From: Chloroflexota bacterium
GTDB taxonomy: Bacteria > Chloroflexota > Anaerolineae > Anaerolineales > Villigracilaceae
DNA length: 64,000 nucleotides
Direction of reading: 5' to 3'
Assembly (NCBI GenBank): GCA_016234535.1
Contig: JACRBH010000168.1
Span: 1-64,000, forward strand
Below are positions 1-10,275 of the stretch, piece by piece (position 1 is the first letter of the stretch; the number at the start of each line of letters is the position of its first letter). The notes beneath the pieces were generated by a model. That model saw nothing but the letters and a program-made list of their open reading frames with translations, did not search any database and was not told the origin of the DNA. The position numbers and the translations under genes were made by a program.

Positions 1-132
1 CCCAACGCACCCCCTTTGGACGGTTTGCTCCAACGCCAGTTCAACCAGATTGAAAAGGCTATGAAGGACTGGATGGCACAGGCTAATTTGACTATGAAAC
101 TTGACTCATTTGCATCAAGTTTTTCGCCTTAA
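1..132 (+). CDS. 3' end of an unidentified protein truncated by window start (…QFNQIEKAMKDWMAQANLTMKLDSFASSFSP*)
   Basis: Open frame from base 1 to TAA at 130-132; no family recognised. Confidence 0.45.
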   Translation, partial: PNAPPLDGLLQRQFNQIEKAMKDWMAQANLTMKLDSFASSFSP

Positions 133-322
133 GCTTACTAATAGGAATTGCCGCGATTCTTTCCCGCTTTAGGCCATCTGTGGCGGAGGTTGATCACGGC
201 AATTCCCAGAGAGCCAAATAATTTGCAAAATAAATATTAGTGCTATACTCGCTCTTATAAATCGTTCCCTATCGGGGGTGCTTTCCAGCACAAGAAGGAA
301 AAGCTTCATCACGGAGTAATGT

Positions 323-3300
323 ATGAGGACAGGAAAAAATACGACCTCCCTGCGTACAGCGCTGATCTATTTAGTATTTGGCAGTTTGTGGATTCTCGTT
401 TCAGACCAGGTTTTGACCTTCCTTGTCCCCCCATCTTCCCCCAACCACATTTTGATTCAAACCATAAAAGGCTGGCTGTTTGTCTTTGCAAGCGCCGGCC
501 TTATTTATCTCATTATACGTACTGACTTAAAGTCCCTGCAGGAAAGCGAGAAACAATTACATATACAAAGCGCCATGCTTGAAGCCGCGGCAAATGCCAT
601 CGTCATCACCGATGACAGGGGCGTAATCCAATGGGCAAACCCCGCCTTCACCAAACTAACCGGATACAATGTCATGGATGAAGCCCTGGGGAAAAATCCA
701 CGCGATCTGGTAAGGTCGGGCAAACAGGATCAAGTTTTTTACAAGGATATGTGGGACACCATCCTCACTGGAAAGGTCTGGCACGGTGAACTCGTCAACC
801 GCCGCAAAGACGGTACTCTTTATGACGAAGAGATGACCATTACTCCTGTCAGAAACGAAGCCGGTGAAATCGCGCATTTCATCGCGGTAAAGCAGGATAT
901 CACCGAGCGCAGGCAGGCGGAAAATTTACTGGGCGAGAGTGAAAAGCGTTTTCGCGCGATCTCCGAAGCGGCAGGTGACATGATCTTCGCCGTTACCCCG
1001 GAAGGCACGGTCAGTTATGTCAATGAAATCGCCTCACGGGTATTTGACACGGCGCCGCAAGAACTCATCGGGCGGAAACTGCACGATATCTTTCCGCCCG
1101 AAATATTTGCGCAGCAATGGAACAACCTGCAAAGGGTATTCGAGACGGGTGAGCCGCGCTATGAGGAATCAATCAGCCGCTTTCCTCAAGGCGATATCTG
1201 GCAAGGCACCTGGCTCACACCCCTGCGCGATCATAGCGGACGCATTGTCGCCATATTGGGCGATGCGCGCAATATAACAGAGCGCAAACAGGCGGAAGAA
1301 AAACTGCGTCAATCAGAGGCACGCTATCGTTCCCTTTTTGAGCAGACGCATGATGCGGTCTTTATCATGGATTTGGCGGGGAATCATATCTCGGCTAATC
1401 AACGGGGTGCTGATATGCTTGGTTATACATTGGATGAGGTCCAGAAACTGTCAGTTAGGGAAACGTCGGCTGAAATTACAAAAAGTGAAAATCTCATAAA
1501 ACGTCTGGCGGCTGGTGAACATATCCCCCCTTACGAGCGCCTGTTCCGAAAAAAGAATGGCGAAATCTTCCCGGTGGAAGTCAATGTTGAACTGGTGCGG
1601 GATGCGAATGGAAATTTTCTTCATATCCTAAGTGTAGTGCGTGACATCACCGAACGCAAACAGGCGGAGGAGAAGTTGCGCGAGAGTGAATTGCGTTATC
1701 GCAGCCTCTTCAACATCATGGATGAAGGCATGGCGATCAACGAGGCTGTTCTCGATGAAAACGGGGATGTGGTCGATTATATTATTTTGAGCGTTAACCC
1801 CGCCTTCGAAAAGCATTCGATCTACAAAACGGAGCTGGCCCTTGGAAAACGGGCCACTGATGTTTATCAAATGTCCCCTGAATACATCCGCGATTGGTGG
1901 AGGAGTCACTCACAAATACAGGGAGTGGCCCATACTGAAATGTATCATGAGCCGAGCAATCGCTGGTTCCATATCACCACCACCCCGCCCGAAGGAAAAC
2001 GCTTCGCCACGATTTTCACCGATATCACCAAGCGGAAACAGGATGAAGCGAAAATTTTACATATCAATCGCTTGTACGCCACAATCAGCCAGATCGATCA
2101 GGCGATTGTACGCGCAAAAGATCGTGACACTTTATTTGCGGAGATCTGCTCTGTGGCAATTGAGGAGGGAAAATTTCGCATGGCCTGGATAGGTCTGGTT
2201 GACGAGGTTGATGGGTTTGTCAGGCCGTCTGTTTTTGCCGGGGAGGAACAAGGTTATCTAACGAATGTAAGGATAGAAGTTCACGATCCGAGGTTGGGCG
2301 GCGGTCCAACCGGTCTGGCGATTCGTGAGGGGCGCTGTGTCATTTGTCAGGATATAGCCAACGATCTGCGCATGGCTCCATGGCGCGAACAAGCCATAAA
2401 GCGCGGTTATCGCTCATCGGCGGCTGTCCCAATTCGACAAAGGGGAAAGCCTGTCGGCGCATTTACAGTCTATGCGTCCGATCCAAATGGTTTTAGCGAT
2501 GACGATCAGAAGCTGCTGGATGAAATCGCACAGGATATTTCCTATGCGCTCGATTCGATAAATACCGAATCCCAACGCAAGCAGGCGGAGGAGGCGTTAA
2601 GTTTGAGCGAAGCCAATCTAAACCGCGCTCAGGCCATCGCTAGTATAGGCAGTTGGAATTTGGATATTGCACACAACATCCTCACCTGGTCTGCGGAAAC
2701 TTACCGCATCTTTGGTACCGCACCTGAAACGCCGCTTACCCTTGAATCCTTCCTCGCATACATTCATCCCAATGATCTGGACATTGTGAATCGTTCCTGG
2801 CAGGCCGCTTTACAAGGCGCGCCCTATGACGTTGAGCACCGCATCCTCGTGAAGGAACAGGTGAAGTGGGTGCGCGAGCGCGCCGAACTGGAGGCCGATG
2901 CAGATGGCAATCTCCTGCGCGGCATCGGCACGGTACAGGATATTACTGAACGCAAACAAGCGGAAGAAGCGTTGAGAACAAGCCGGGAGCGCTTCAAAAC
3001 CATGTTCGAGCAGGCGCCTTTGGGCATTGCCCTGGTCGATTCTCTCACGGGACATATCTACGAAGTCAACCCGCGCTACGCCGAGATCGCCGGCAGATCA
3101 ACGGCAGAGATATTAAATATTGACTGGATGCAGATCACTCACCCCGATGATATGCAGGCAGACCTGGATAGTATGGCTCTATTAAATTCAGGAAAGATAA
3201 ACGGATACCAGATGGAAAAACGTTATCTTCATCCAGACGGCACAGCCGTTTGGATCAACATGACGATTGCCCCATTGAGCGTGGAAGATAAAACCCATCC

Positions 3301-4576
3301 GCGTCATCTCTGCATGATAGAAAACATCACCGAGCGCAAGCAGGCGGAGGAGATGATCCGCCAATACGCCAGTGAATTGGAAATGCGCGTGGAGGAACGC
3401 ACCGCTGAACTGGTCCACGCCAACCGCGCCAAGGATGAATTCCTCGCAAACATGAGCCATGAATTACGCACACCGTTAAACGGTATATTGGGGTTCTCTG
3501 AAACGCTTTTGGCGGGGGTACGCGGTCCGATCAATGAAAAACAGGAACAGGCATTGCAAATGATCCAATCCAGCGGGGAACATCTTTTGGGATTGATCAA
3601 CGACATTTTGGATGTCTCCAAGATCGAGTCCGGTAAATTTGAGATTCATCCCGAAACCATCGAAGTGAATGAGATATGCCAGGCGAGTTTGGTGTTTATC
3701 AAGCATCTGGCGGAAAAAAAATCCATCACTGTGGAATACTCATCCTCGCCGGCCGCTTCCACGATTCTGGCGGATCCAAAACGCCTCAAACAGATCCTCG
3801 TCAACTTGCTGAACAACGCTGTGAAATTCACCCCTGAAAACGGGACGATAAAACTCACAGTGCGGGATCAGGCCAAAGAAGGTCTGATGCGGTTTTCCAT
3901 CTCAGATACCGGCATTGGCATTACGCCTGAAAACCTTCAAAGATTATTCAAACCCTTTGTACAGGTGGATAGCAGTTTATCCCGCCAAAACGAAGGTACG
4001 GGATTGGGATTGACCCTCGTGAAAAAACTGGTTGAAATGCACGGCGGAAGTGTGGACGTGGAAAGTGAAGTTGGCGCGGGCAGTCAGTTTTCTTTTACCC
4101 TTCCGTGGATTCAAGCGACCGAAGATAACGATACAGGTGGTTCACCCGGCGCTGAACGTGAAAAATCCGATCCAAAAATAACTGCGGAGTCGTCAGGATA
4201 TGGCAGGATCCTGCTGGCGGATGATAATGAATCCAATGCGATGATCATCCAGGATTACTTTGAAAACAGCGGCTATAAAGTATTCGTGGCTTATGATGGC
4301 GGGGAAGTGCTTTCAAAAGCGGAGGAGGTTTCGCCGGATATCATTTTGATGGATGTACAGATGCCTCATGTCAATGGCTTCGAGGCAACCCGCCGCCTCC
4401 GCTCCGACCCTCGGTTTGCCACTGTTCCGATTATCGCTCTCACCGCCTTTGCCATGCCCGGTGACCGCGAGCGTTGTCTCGCGGCAGGCATGAACGAATA
4501 CCTGAGCAAGCCCGTCAAGTTAAAAGAACTCAAGCAAATGATCGAAAAGTTTTTGGATCGTTCATTAAGCGAATAG
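323..4576 (+). CDS. Membrane-associated multi-PAS/GAF hybrid histidine kinase with C-terminal receiver domain
   Basis: Repeated PAS/PAC signatures (…DITERKQAEE…), GAF segment, HisKA H-box (FLANMSHELRTPLNGILGFSE), HATPase (GTGLGLTLVKKLVEMHGG), REC (ILLADDNESN…ILMDVQMPHVNG). Confidence 0.95.
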   Translation: MRTGKNTTSLRTALIYLVFGSLWILVSDQVLTFLVPPSSPNHILIQTIKGWLFVFASAGLIYLIIRTDLKSLQESEKQLHIQSAMLEAAANAIVITDDRGVIQWANPAFTKLTGYNVMDEALGKNPRDLVRSGKQDQVFYKDMWDTILTGKVWHGELVNRRKDGTLYDEEMTITPVRNEAGEIAHFIAVKQDITERRQAENLLGESEKRFRAISEAAGDMIFAVTPEGTVSYVNEIASRVFDTAPQELIGRKLHDIFPPEIFAQQWNNLQRVFETGEPRYEESISRFPQGDIWQGTWLTPLRDHSGRIVAILGDARNITERKQAEEKLRQSEARYRSLFEQTHDAVFIMDLAGNHISANQRGADMLGYTLDEVQKLSVRETSAEITKSENLIKRLAAGEHIPPYERLFRKKNGEIFPVEVNVELVRDANGNFLHILSVVRDITERKQAEEKLRESELRYRSLFNIMDEGMAINEAVLDENGDVVDYIILSVNPAFEKHSIYKTELALGKRATDVYQMSPEYIRDWWRSHSQIQGVAHTEMYHEPSNRWFHITTTPPEGKRFATIFTDITKRKQDEAKILHINRLYATISQIDQAIVRAKDRDTLFAEICSVAIEEGKFRMAWIGLVDEVDGFVRPSVFAGEEQGYLTNVRIEVHDPRLGGGPTGLAIREGRCVICQDIANDLRMAPWREQAIKRGYRSSAAVPIRQRGKPVGAFTVYASDPNGFSDDDQKLLDEIAQDISYALDSINTESQRKQAEEALSLSEANLNRAQAIASIGSWNLDIAHNILTWSAETYRIFGTAPETPLTLESFLAYIHPNDLDIVNRSWQAALQGAPYDVEHRILVKEQVKWVRERAELEADADGNLLRGIGTVQDITERKQAEEALRTSRERFKTMFEQAPLGIALVDSLTGHIYEVNPRYAEIAGRSTAEILNIDWMQITHPDDMQADLDSMALLNSGKINGYQMEKRYLHPDGTAVWINMTIAPLSVEDKTHPRHLCMIENITERKQAEEMIRQYASELEMRVEERTAELVHANRAKDEFLANMSHELRTPLNGILGFSETLLAGVRGPINEKQEQALQMIQSSGEHLLGLINDILDVSKIESGKFEIHPETIEVNEICQASLVFIKHLAEKKSITVEYSSSPAASTILADPKRLKQILVNLLNNAVKFTPENGTIKLTVRDQAKEGLMRFSISDTGIGITPENLQRLFKPFVQVDSSLSRQNEGTGLGLTLVKKLVEMHGGSVDVESEVGAGSQFSFTLPWIQATEDNDTGGSPGAEREKSDPKITAESSGYGRILLADDNESNAMIIQDYFENSGYKVFVAYDGGEVLSKAEEVSPDIILMDVQMPHVNGFEATRRLRSDPRFATVPIIALTAFAMPGDRERCLAAGMNEYLSKPVKLKELKQMIEKFLDRSLSE

Positions 4577-4635
4577 TTATTGGACGGCAGACGGTGATAT
4601 TCCGTCTGAAAAGTAGAACATCTGGCAGCAAAACA

Positions 4636-4674
4636 AAAAGCAACTCCTGACCTCAAAAATCAGGAGTTGCTTTT
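4636..4674 (+). terminator. Rho-independent terminator-like hairpin
   Basis: AAAAAGCAACTCCTGA…TCAGGAGTTGCTTTT stem followed by T-run. Confidence 0.8.
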
Positions 4675-4675
4675 A

Positions 4676-4735
4676 TGTGTTTACTTGTTTACCTGTTTAC
4701 TTGTCTACTTATCTACCTATCTACTTGTTTACTGG
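4676..4735. repeat. Degenerate 8-bp tandem repeat (TTTACTTG-type units)
   Basis: tttacttg tttacctg tttacttg tctactta tctaccta tctacttg tttactgg. Confidence 0.8.
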
Positions 4736-4742
4736 CTCTCCC

Positions 4743-5597
4743 CTAATAATTCGTTGTGTGATCGATCAAACCGCGTTCACGCGCAATGGCATCGCAATAT
4801 CGAAAGACCTGTACGCTGATTACTCCAAAGAAGATGCTTAATCCAAGCATGATTCCAAGGATTTCCATATTGGTAAAGTTAGAGAGGGTTGGAAAAGCCT
4901 GCGCCACATTCCCAACCAGTGACCGCCTTAATAGCTCAAGCCAATAAGTCGTTGGCATGAAATAACCAATCGGACGCAGCCACTCAGGCAATACGTCCAA
5001 TGGAAAGACCGCGCCGCTGAAAATATACAACGCGCCCGCGGTCGCTTCGCCGATAAAGCCCTCGTGGCGGGCAACCGTCAACGTGACACCAGCCAACAGC
5101 AGGCCCAGAAGCGCAAGCATCACCACGCCAAGGATCAAAGTCACGAGGAAGAGTCCCCAGTTGATTTCCGCAAGTTTCAACGGGACTTTCAGAAACAGCA
5201 CGCCCGCAACGATGGTAATGAACACTGCAATTGAGCCGGTGATAAAACGCGCCACGCCGCGTCCCAAAAGATAGACGGGAATATAGATAGGCGCAATGTA
5301 CATGTATTTCAAAGTCTTATAATGCTCGCGGTCGTCCACCACCGCCCATGAGACGCCCGTCATCACTGCGCCGACGTAAATGTAGAACGCGTTGCCGAGA
5401 TAAATGTACGGGAACAGCGGTGTGTTGAAATTCCCGCCCGAGATGATGCCGTACATGATGACCAAAATCGCCGCGCCTGAAAGCGGCTTGACGATGGAAT
5501 AGATCGCGAACAGGAATGGGTCTGTCCAGTTGGATTCGATCAGCCAGCCCAGCCAGGCCGCCATGCGGAACGAACGCCATGATGTTGATGTTTGCAT
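4743..5597 (-). CDS. ABC-2 type transporter permease
   Basis: Multi-TM ABC-2 permease pattern; start placed at MQTSTSW (5597) because the upstream 17 codons of the track ORF lie in a palindromic repeat and GGAGAA precedes this ATG. Confidence 0.85.
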   Translation of the reverse strand: MQTSTSWRSFRMAAWLGWLIESNWTDPFLFAIYSIVKPLSGAAILVIMYGIISGGNFNTPLFPYIYLGNAFYIYVGAVMTGVSWAVVDDREHYKTLKYMYIAPIYIPVYLLGRGVARFITGSIAVFITIVAGVLFLKVPLKLAEINWGLFLVTLILGVVMLALLGLLLAGVTLTVARHEGFIGEATAGALYIFSGAVFPLDVLPEWLRPIGYFMPTTYWLELLRRSLVGNVAQAFPTLSNFTNMEILGIMLGLSIFFGVISVQVFRYCDAIARERGLIDHTTNY

Positions 5598-5611
5598 AAT
5601 TTCTCCGTTTC

Positions 5612-5708
5612 CGTCATTGCGAGGGCGATGTTTTTCCGCCCGAAGCAATCTCCAACTTAATCATGAGATTGCTTCGTCGCTCACTTTCGTTCGCTCCTCG
5701 CAATGACG
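5612..5708. repeat. ~97-bp imperfect palindromic dispersed repeat (family A: CGTCATTGCGAGG…GCAATCTCC…GGAGATTGC…CCTCGCAATGACG)
   Basis: Terminal inverted ends CGTCATTGCGAGG/CTCGCAATGACG; copies listed elsewhere in window. Confidence 0.9.
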
Positions 5709-5710
5709 TG

Positions 5711-6604
5711 CTACCTTCGACTCTCAGTAATTCTTCCTTCTCTCACAGCAATCTTCTCGACATAAGCCAGCAAAACTTTTGCTGTTGCCACAAAGACCAC
5801 TGACAGAATCGCGAGAAGCAGAATTTCCAATTGAACATTCAGGAAACCAAATTTGAAACCTGACGGAAAAACAAGCTGACGCATCGCATCCATGCCGAGC
5901 GTTAGCGGAATGATGGAAGCGCCCGCCGCAACACAAAACGGCAGCGTCTTGATCGGGAAATAAAACCCAGAAGCGAGGAAGAGAGGATCCTGCGCGAGGT
6001 TTGCCATGTGCCAAGCTTCACGCCCAAACAGCAGGAACGCCGAAGCCATCATCATGCCCAATCCGTACAAGGCAACCATTGCCAGCATGAAGACCGAAAG
6101 CAATTGAAGGTAACTTGTCACTTCATAAGTGACACCGAACATGAACGAACCCAGCAAGGTCACAGCGACGGCGCGCATGGCGGTCGCCAGCATTCCGCCC
6201 AGCGCCATGCCAAGCAAAATCGCCATCATCGAATTCGGAGCCATGATGTACAGCGCAAGATTGCCCTGCTCCTTCTCCCAATACAACTGGCTCGACATGC
6301 TCCACAGCACATTCATCCAGAACGCAGTCATCGCGCCGCCCATCACCACGAAGCCAATATATTCCTCGGGCGCATTCAACGCGCGGTACACCAGCACATA
6401 CGCGATCACGCCCAGCATCGGCATGACCACGTCAAACACCAGCCACGAGACTTCACGCTGCTGCCCGATCAAACGCGGATAGGCGCGGGCGATGATGGTC
6501 TTCAAAAATAATCGCCAGCCAATATCCTTGCGCGAATATTTGCTCTGTACTGCGAGATTTATCTCGCCTTCTCGCGAAATGAATTTCGCGTTACGTGGAT
6601 TCAT
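5711..6604 (-). CDS. ABC-2 type transporter permease
   Basis: Second multi-TM ABC-2 permease; start set at MNPRNAK (6604), slightly overlapping the ATPase gene. Confidence 0.85.
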   Translation of the reverse strand: MNPRNAKFISREGEINLAVQSKYSRKDIGWRLFLKTIIARAYPRLIGQQREVSWLVFDVVMPMLGVIAYVLVYRALNAPEEYIGFVVMGGAMTAFWMNVLWSMSSQLYWEKEQGNLALYIMAPNSMMAILLGMALGGMLATAMRAVAVTLLGSFMFGVTYEVTSYLQLLSVFMLAMVALYGLGMMMASAFLLFGREAWHMANLAQDPLFLASGFYFPIKTLPFCVAAGASIIPLTLGMDAMRQLVFPSGFKFGFLNVQLEILLLAILSVVFVATAKVLLAYVEKIAVREGRITESRR

Positions 6605-7604
6605 TTGACTCCTCCTCCGCCATGCTGCGCCCCACCAAATCAACAAACACATCTTCGAGCGTCGGCTGGCGTTTGTTGAGATTCATCACCTTGATATCTT
6701 TTTGCGCAAACAGATTGAAGACTCGCGCCAATGCGGATTCTTCCACGAGCGACAACTTCCAACGCGCGCCGTCTTCGATGTCGGTCAGCGCGGCTTTCTT
6801 AACTTCGGGCTGGGACTCCATCATTGGCAGAGTCAACCCGTTGAGCGGACTCGTCTCGATCTCGAAAGTCACATCCTTTTGCAGGCGCTGTTTCAAGGCT
6901 GTCGGCGTATCGCAGGCGAGAACCTTTCCCTTGTTGATGATGGCAACGCGGTCACATAACTCGTCCGCTTCGACCATGTAATGGGTGGTCAGCAGGAGCG
7001 TGCGTTCCCTGTCTGCTTTCAGCCATTCGATGATGAACTTGCGCACATCGCGTGACGCGCCGACGTCAAGCCCGAGTGTCGGCTCATCGAGGAATAAGAC
7101 TTCGGGGTCGGTGAGAAATCCGCGCACGATGTTCATCTTCTGGCGCAGGCCTGTCGAAAGGTCAGATGACTTCGTGTGCATACGATCTTTCATGCCGACC
7201 ATTTCAAGCAAGGCTTCAATTCGTTCATTGGCTTCCTTCGAGGGCGCGCCATAGAACTGAGAGAACATCCACAGATTCTCTTTGACGGTGAGCAGTCCAT
7301 AGCCCGATGACTCGCCGCCTGAGACCATGTTGATGCGCGGGCGCACGAGGTCAGGCTCTCGGTTCACGTCTGCTCCTGCAACGCGCGCCCAGCCCGAGGT
7401 CGGGGAAAGAAGCGTGGTCAGCACTTTGATCAGAGTTGTTTTGCCAGCGCCGTTCGGTCCCAAGAGTCCGAACAATTCTCCGCGTTGAACTGTCAAGTTG
7501 ACATCCTGTAAAGCAATTAATTCTTTGCGTGTTTCTTTCTTACTGCCTCTGAGTTTATAGATACGTCCGAGGTTTTGTGTTTCAATTGCAAGTGTATTGG
7601 ACAT
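6591..7604 (-). CDS. ABC transporter ATP-binding protein (drug/antibiotic-type exporter)
   Basis: Walker A GPNGAGKTT, signature-like LSTGLRQKMNI, Walker B VLFLDEPTLGLD. Confidence 0.95.
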   Translation of the reverse strand: MSNTLAIETQNLGRIYKLRGSKKETRKELIALQDVNLTVQRGELFGLLGPNGAGKTTLIKVLTTLLSPTSGWARVAGADVNREPDLVRPRINMVSGGESSGYGLLTVKENLWMFSQFYGAPSKEANERIEALLEMVGMKDRMHTKSSDLSTGLRQKMNIVRGFLTDPEVLFLDEPTLGLDVGASRDVRKFIIEWLKADRERTLLLTTHYMVEADELCDRVAIINKGKVLACDTPTALKQRLQKDVTFEIETSPLNGLTLPMMESQPEVKKAALTDIEDGARWKLSLVEESALARVFNLFAQKDIKVMNLNKRQPTLEDVFVDLVGRSMAEEESNEST

Positions 7605-7740
7605 GTTTCTCCTGAGAAAAGGTTAATAAAATACGTTGTGCAATCGTTTGATTGGCGTAGGGTGGGCGTCAAGCATGATTTGATGACGCATGATAAAGTT
7701 ACGGGTGTAAGGTGATTTCTCTTCTCCTCCTTTGTAAGAA

Positions 7741-7773
7741 GAAAGAGCCAGGGTAGGCGACCCCGGCTCTTTC
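7741..7773. terminator. Hairpin between divergent/adjacent units
   Basis: GAAAGAGCC…GGCTCTTTC inverted repeat. Confidence 0.5.
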
Positions 7774-7834
7774 GATTCTAGGAGACAGGGTCAGTAGAAT
7801 GTACGTTCTATTTTACTACGATTCAATTTCCTGC

Positions 7835-7902
7835 TTGTAAGGGCGACCCTTGCCTGTTAATCAGGAAGCCAGGCGTTAGGTGGGCGGGTCGCCCCTACGA
7901 TT
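7835..7902. repeat. Palindromic GTAAGGGCGACCC…GGGTCGCCCCTAC repeat (family C)
   Basis: Inverted ends; related GTAGGGGCGGGGT…CCGCCCC motifs at 14287 and 33843. Confidence 0.6.
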
Positions 7903-7923
7903 ACTTCGGGTAAAATACCCATC

Positions 7924-8655
7924 ATGTCCAACGAAAAAGAATACCTCCCAAAAATTGCGATGTCCATCATAGCGCACCCTGACGATCAGGATTTTACGAT
8001 TGCGGGCACTTTAGCGAAATGGGCCAAAGCGGGATGCAAAGTCATCTCCGTGCTTATCACCAGCGGCGATTCAGGCTCGAACGATGTGACCAAAGGCGCT
8101 GATTACAAACCAGTTTTGGCGAAACTGCGCGAAGCAGAACAACAAGCCGCGAACGCTGTGCTTGGCATCAGTGAAACTGTTTTCCTGCATTATCCAGATG
8201 GAGAACTCGTCGCGAGTCTGGCATTACGCAAAGAGTTGACTCGCCTCATCCGCATTTACAAGCCTGACGTAGTCGTCACAGGCGACCCTTCGGGCTGGTT
8301 CTACGGGAACGGATATATCAATCACCCTGACCATCGCGCCGCCGCAGAAGCCGCCACGTATGCGGTCTTCCCGTCAGCTGGGACAAGGCTCATTTTCACC
8401 GACCTGCTCGAAGCGGGGTATGAACCGCATGACGTCAAGCGTTTATACATTCATGGCAACGAAAAATCCGATACATGGGTGGACATTAGCGAGACGATTG
8501 ACATCAAGATCGAAGCGTTGAAGAAACACGTCAGCCAGTCGGATACGCATGAGGTTGATAAATGGATTCGTGAGTGGGCGAATGAAGAAGGCAAGGAAAA
8601 AGGCCTCGAATTCGCCGAGGCCTTTCGCGTGATGATTTTGAAAAGTGAGGAGTGA
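7924..8655 (+). CDS. PIG-L family deacetylase
   Basis: N-terminal AHPDDQDF and ITSGDSG, HPDH motif. Confidence 0.9.
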   Translation: MSNEKEYLPKIAMSIIAHPDDQDFTIAGTLAKWAKAGCKVISVLITSGDSGSNDVTKGADYKPVLAKLREAEQQAANAVLGISETVFLHYPDGELVASLALRKELTRLIRIYKPDVVVTGDPSGWFYGNGYINHPDHRAAAEAATYAVFPSAGTRLIFTDLLEAGYEPHDVKRLYIHGNEKSDTWVDISETIDIKIEALKKHVSQSDTHEVDKWIREWANEEGKEKGLEFAEAFRVMILKSEE

Positions 8656-8723
8656 TGTTGTAGCGCGACATTTATGTCGCCTTGCGAAAAAAAACGCTAA
8701 ATAATTGTCGCGCTACAGGTTAT

Positions 8724-9521
8724 TTAGAAAAACAAACTCCCAATCAACGCCGAAGCCAAAGTCATTGTGACGTTGTCAATGTCTTTGAAGTGCAATGACT
8801 CGATCAATGCGCCCGCGAGTGCAATCACAGTAATCGGGAAAAGGTAACTGGTAATGGGCGCGGAGAAAACGCCAGCCAGAATGTAAATATAGATAATCCC
8901 AAAAGACATCAACCAGCCGCCGGTAAAAACGCCGAGTGTCCCCGCCATGGATTTTTCGCGGCTCCATGAAAGTTTCGGCGAAGTGAAGCGCCGCCCGACG
9001 ATATCAGCAATGCCATCGCCGCCGCACATCATCATTAAGGCGATAATGCCAATTGGGGAATCCTTCCAGTAGACGAGGGTCAAGACCACGAACATGATCC
9101 CATAATAAAGCGGTCCGCGCAAAATTTCCTTCGGGTCGCCCGTGCGGGACATGGATTTAACCGAAGCTTCATCCTTGATTACCCCAAATCCGATCAATGC
9201 AAATTGGACAGTGATCGCAAACGGCACAAGCGCCGCCAGCCAGCGCGCATCGGGCGTGTCTTTGAAAAGCAGCCAGCACAACACAAAAAGCGGACCCGTC
9301 CCAATATGGATGACCTTGCGGCTGAGCTTGCTGTCCATCCAGCCGCGATGAGCGATGAAATCCATGGAACGCAGAAAGATCATCGAAAGCGCAAAGGTAA
9401 CGGCGAGGGCGATGTAATTATTCAAGGGTAACTCCTGGTTTAGTCTGGTAGTCTGGTAGTAAAACCCGCGTTGAGTAGAAAAGATATTCCCGCAAAATAT
9501 CTCCATGCTATAATCCGCCAT
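8724..9521 (-). CDS. Dolichol/phytol kinase or CDP-diglyceride-synthase-like membrane protein
   Basis: Multi-TM; GDGIADIVGRRF…LSWSREKSMAGTLGVF motif; true start may be internal (LPLNNYIALAV…). Confidence 0.75.
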   Translation of the reverse strand: MADYSMEIFCGNIFSTQRGFYYQTTRLNQELPLNNYIALAVTFALSMIFLRSMDFIAHRGWMDSKLSRKVIHIGTGPLFVLCWLLFKDTPDARWLAALVPFAITVQFALIGFGVIKDEASVKSMSRTGDPKEILRGPLYYGIMFVVLTLVYWKDSPIGIIALMMMCGGDGIADIVGRRFTSPKLSWSREKSMAGTLGVFTGGWLMSFGIIYIYILAGVFSAPITSYLFPITVIALAGALIESLHFKDIDNVTMTLASALIGSLFF

Positions 9522-9544
9522 TGTTTTTCAATAATCAATGAACA

Positions 9545-9642
9545 ATGTCGCTGCGAGGCGTTCTTGTTTTTAGCCGAAGCAGTCTCCTAATAACAGGGGA
9601 TTGCTTCGTCGGAACGGGCAAGCACCCTCCTCGCAAAGACAT
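9545..9642. repeat. Family A palindromic repeat copy
   Basis: ATGTCGCTGCGAGG…CCTCGCAAAGACAT. Confidence 0.85.
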
Positions 9643-9672
9643 AATGAACGCATATAATCAATGGAGAAATTC

Positions 9673-10062
9673 ATGAAAAAACTGTTATTCGTTTACATAA
9701 TTGGCCTTACCATCATATTATCGGCCTGCGGATCAGGCGCGTCATCCAGCCCCGCGGTGGAGGCGGTTGAAGGCTATGTCAATGCAATTGTCGCCAACGA
9801 TGCCGACAGTCTCTCAGCGCTTTCCTGCGCGGACTGGGAATCAGACGCGTTGATCGAGCTTGATTCCCTGCAAGCAGTGACATCCACACTCGAAGGTTTT
9901 GCCTGTCAGGAAACAGGGAAGGATGGCGATAACACACTTGTTCACTGCGATGGAAAAATGATCCTCAGCTATAACGGCGAGAATCAGGAACTTGACCTGT
10001 CCACCCGCACTTATCAAGTTGTGGAACAGGGCGGCGACTGGCTGGTTTGTGGAGTCCGCTAA
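9673..10062 (+). CDS. Small secreted lipoprotein of unknown function
   Basis: MKKLLFVYIIGLTIILSACGS lipobox; GGAG upstream of internal ATG at 9673. Confidence 0.75.
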   Translation: MKKLLFVYIIGLTIILSACGSGASSSPAVEAVEGYVNAIVANDADSLSALSCADWESDALIELDSLQAVTSTLEGFACQETGKDGDNTLVHCDGKMILSYNGENQELDLSTRTYQVVEQGGDWLVCGVR

Positions 10063-10067
10063 AAGAA

Positions 10068-10152
10068 TTTCACCACGAAGGGTCACAACGGCACACAAAG
10101 GAAAACCCTAAAAAAACCTTTGTGACTCTTCGTGACCCTTTGTGGTTACGAA
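10068..10152. repeat. Palindromic repeat family B (ACCACRAAGGGTCAC…GTGACCCTTTGTGGT)
   Basis: Inverted ends; related copies at 13953 and 36116. Confidence 0.7.
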
Positions 10153-10158
10153 CTTTTT

Positions 10159-10275
10159 ATGAAACGCATCCTCTCCCACGAAAACCTCCTCGCATTGCTC
10201 TTCTGCCTGATCCTGATCGCTCTGGTCATCTTCACGGCAGACAGCAGCCCAACGTGGATTTATCAAGGTTTCTAA
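10159..10275 (+). CDS. 38-aa single-TM microprotein, DltX-like (MKRILSHENLLALLFCLILIALVIFTADSSPTWIYQGF)
   Basis: Absent from the ORF track (<60 aa); stop codon directly abuts the ATG of the MBOAT gene; one hydrophobic helix; C-terminal WIYQGF resembles the DltX [F/W]IYxxF terminus. Confidence 0.7.
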   Translation: MKRILSHENLLALLFCLILIALVIFTADSSPTWIYQGF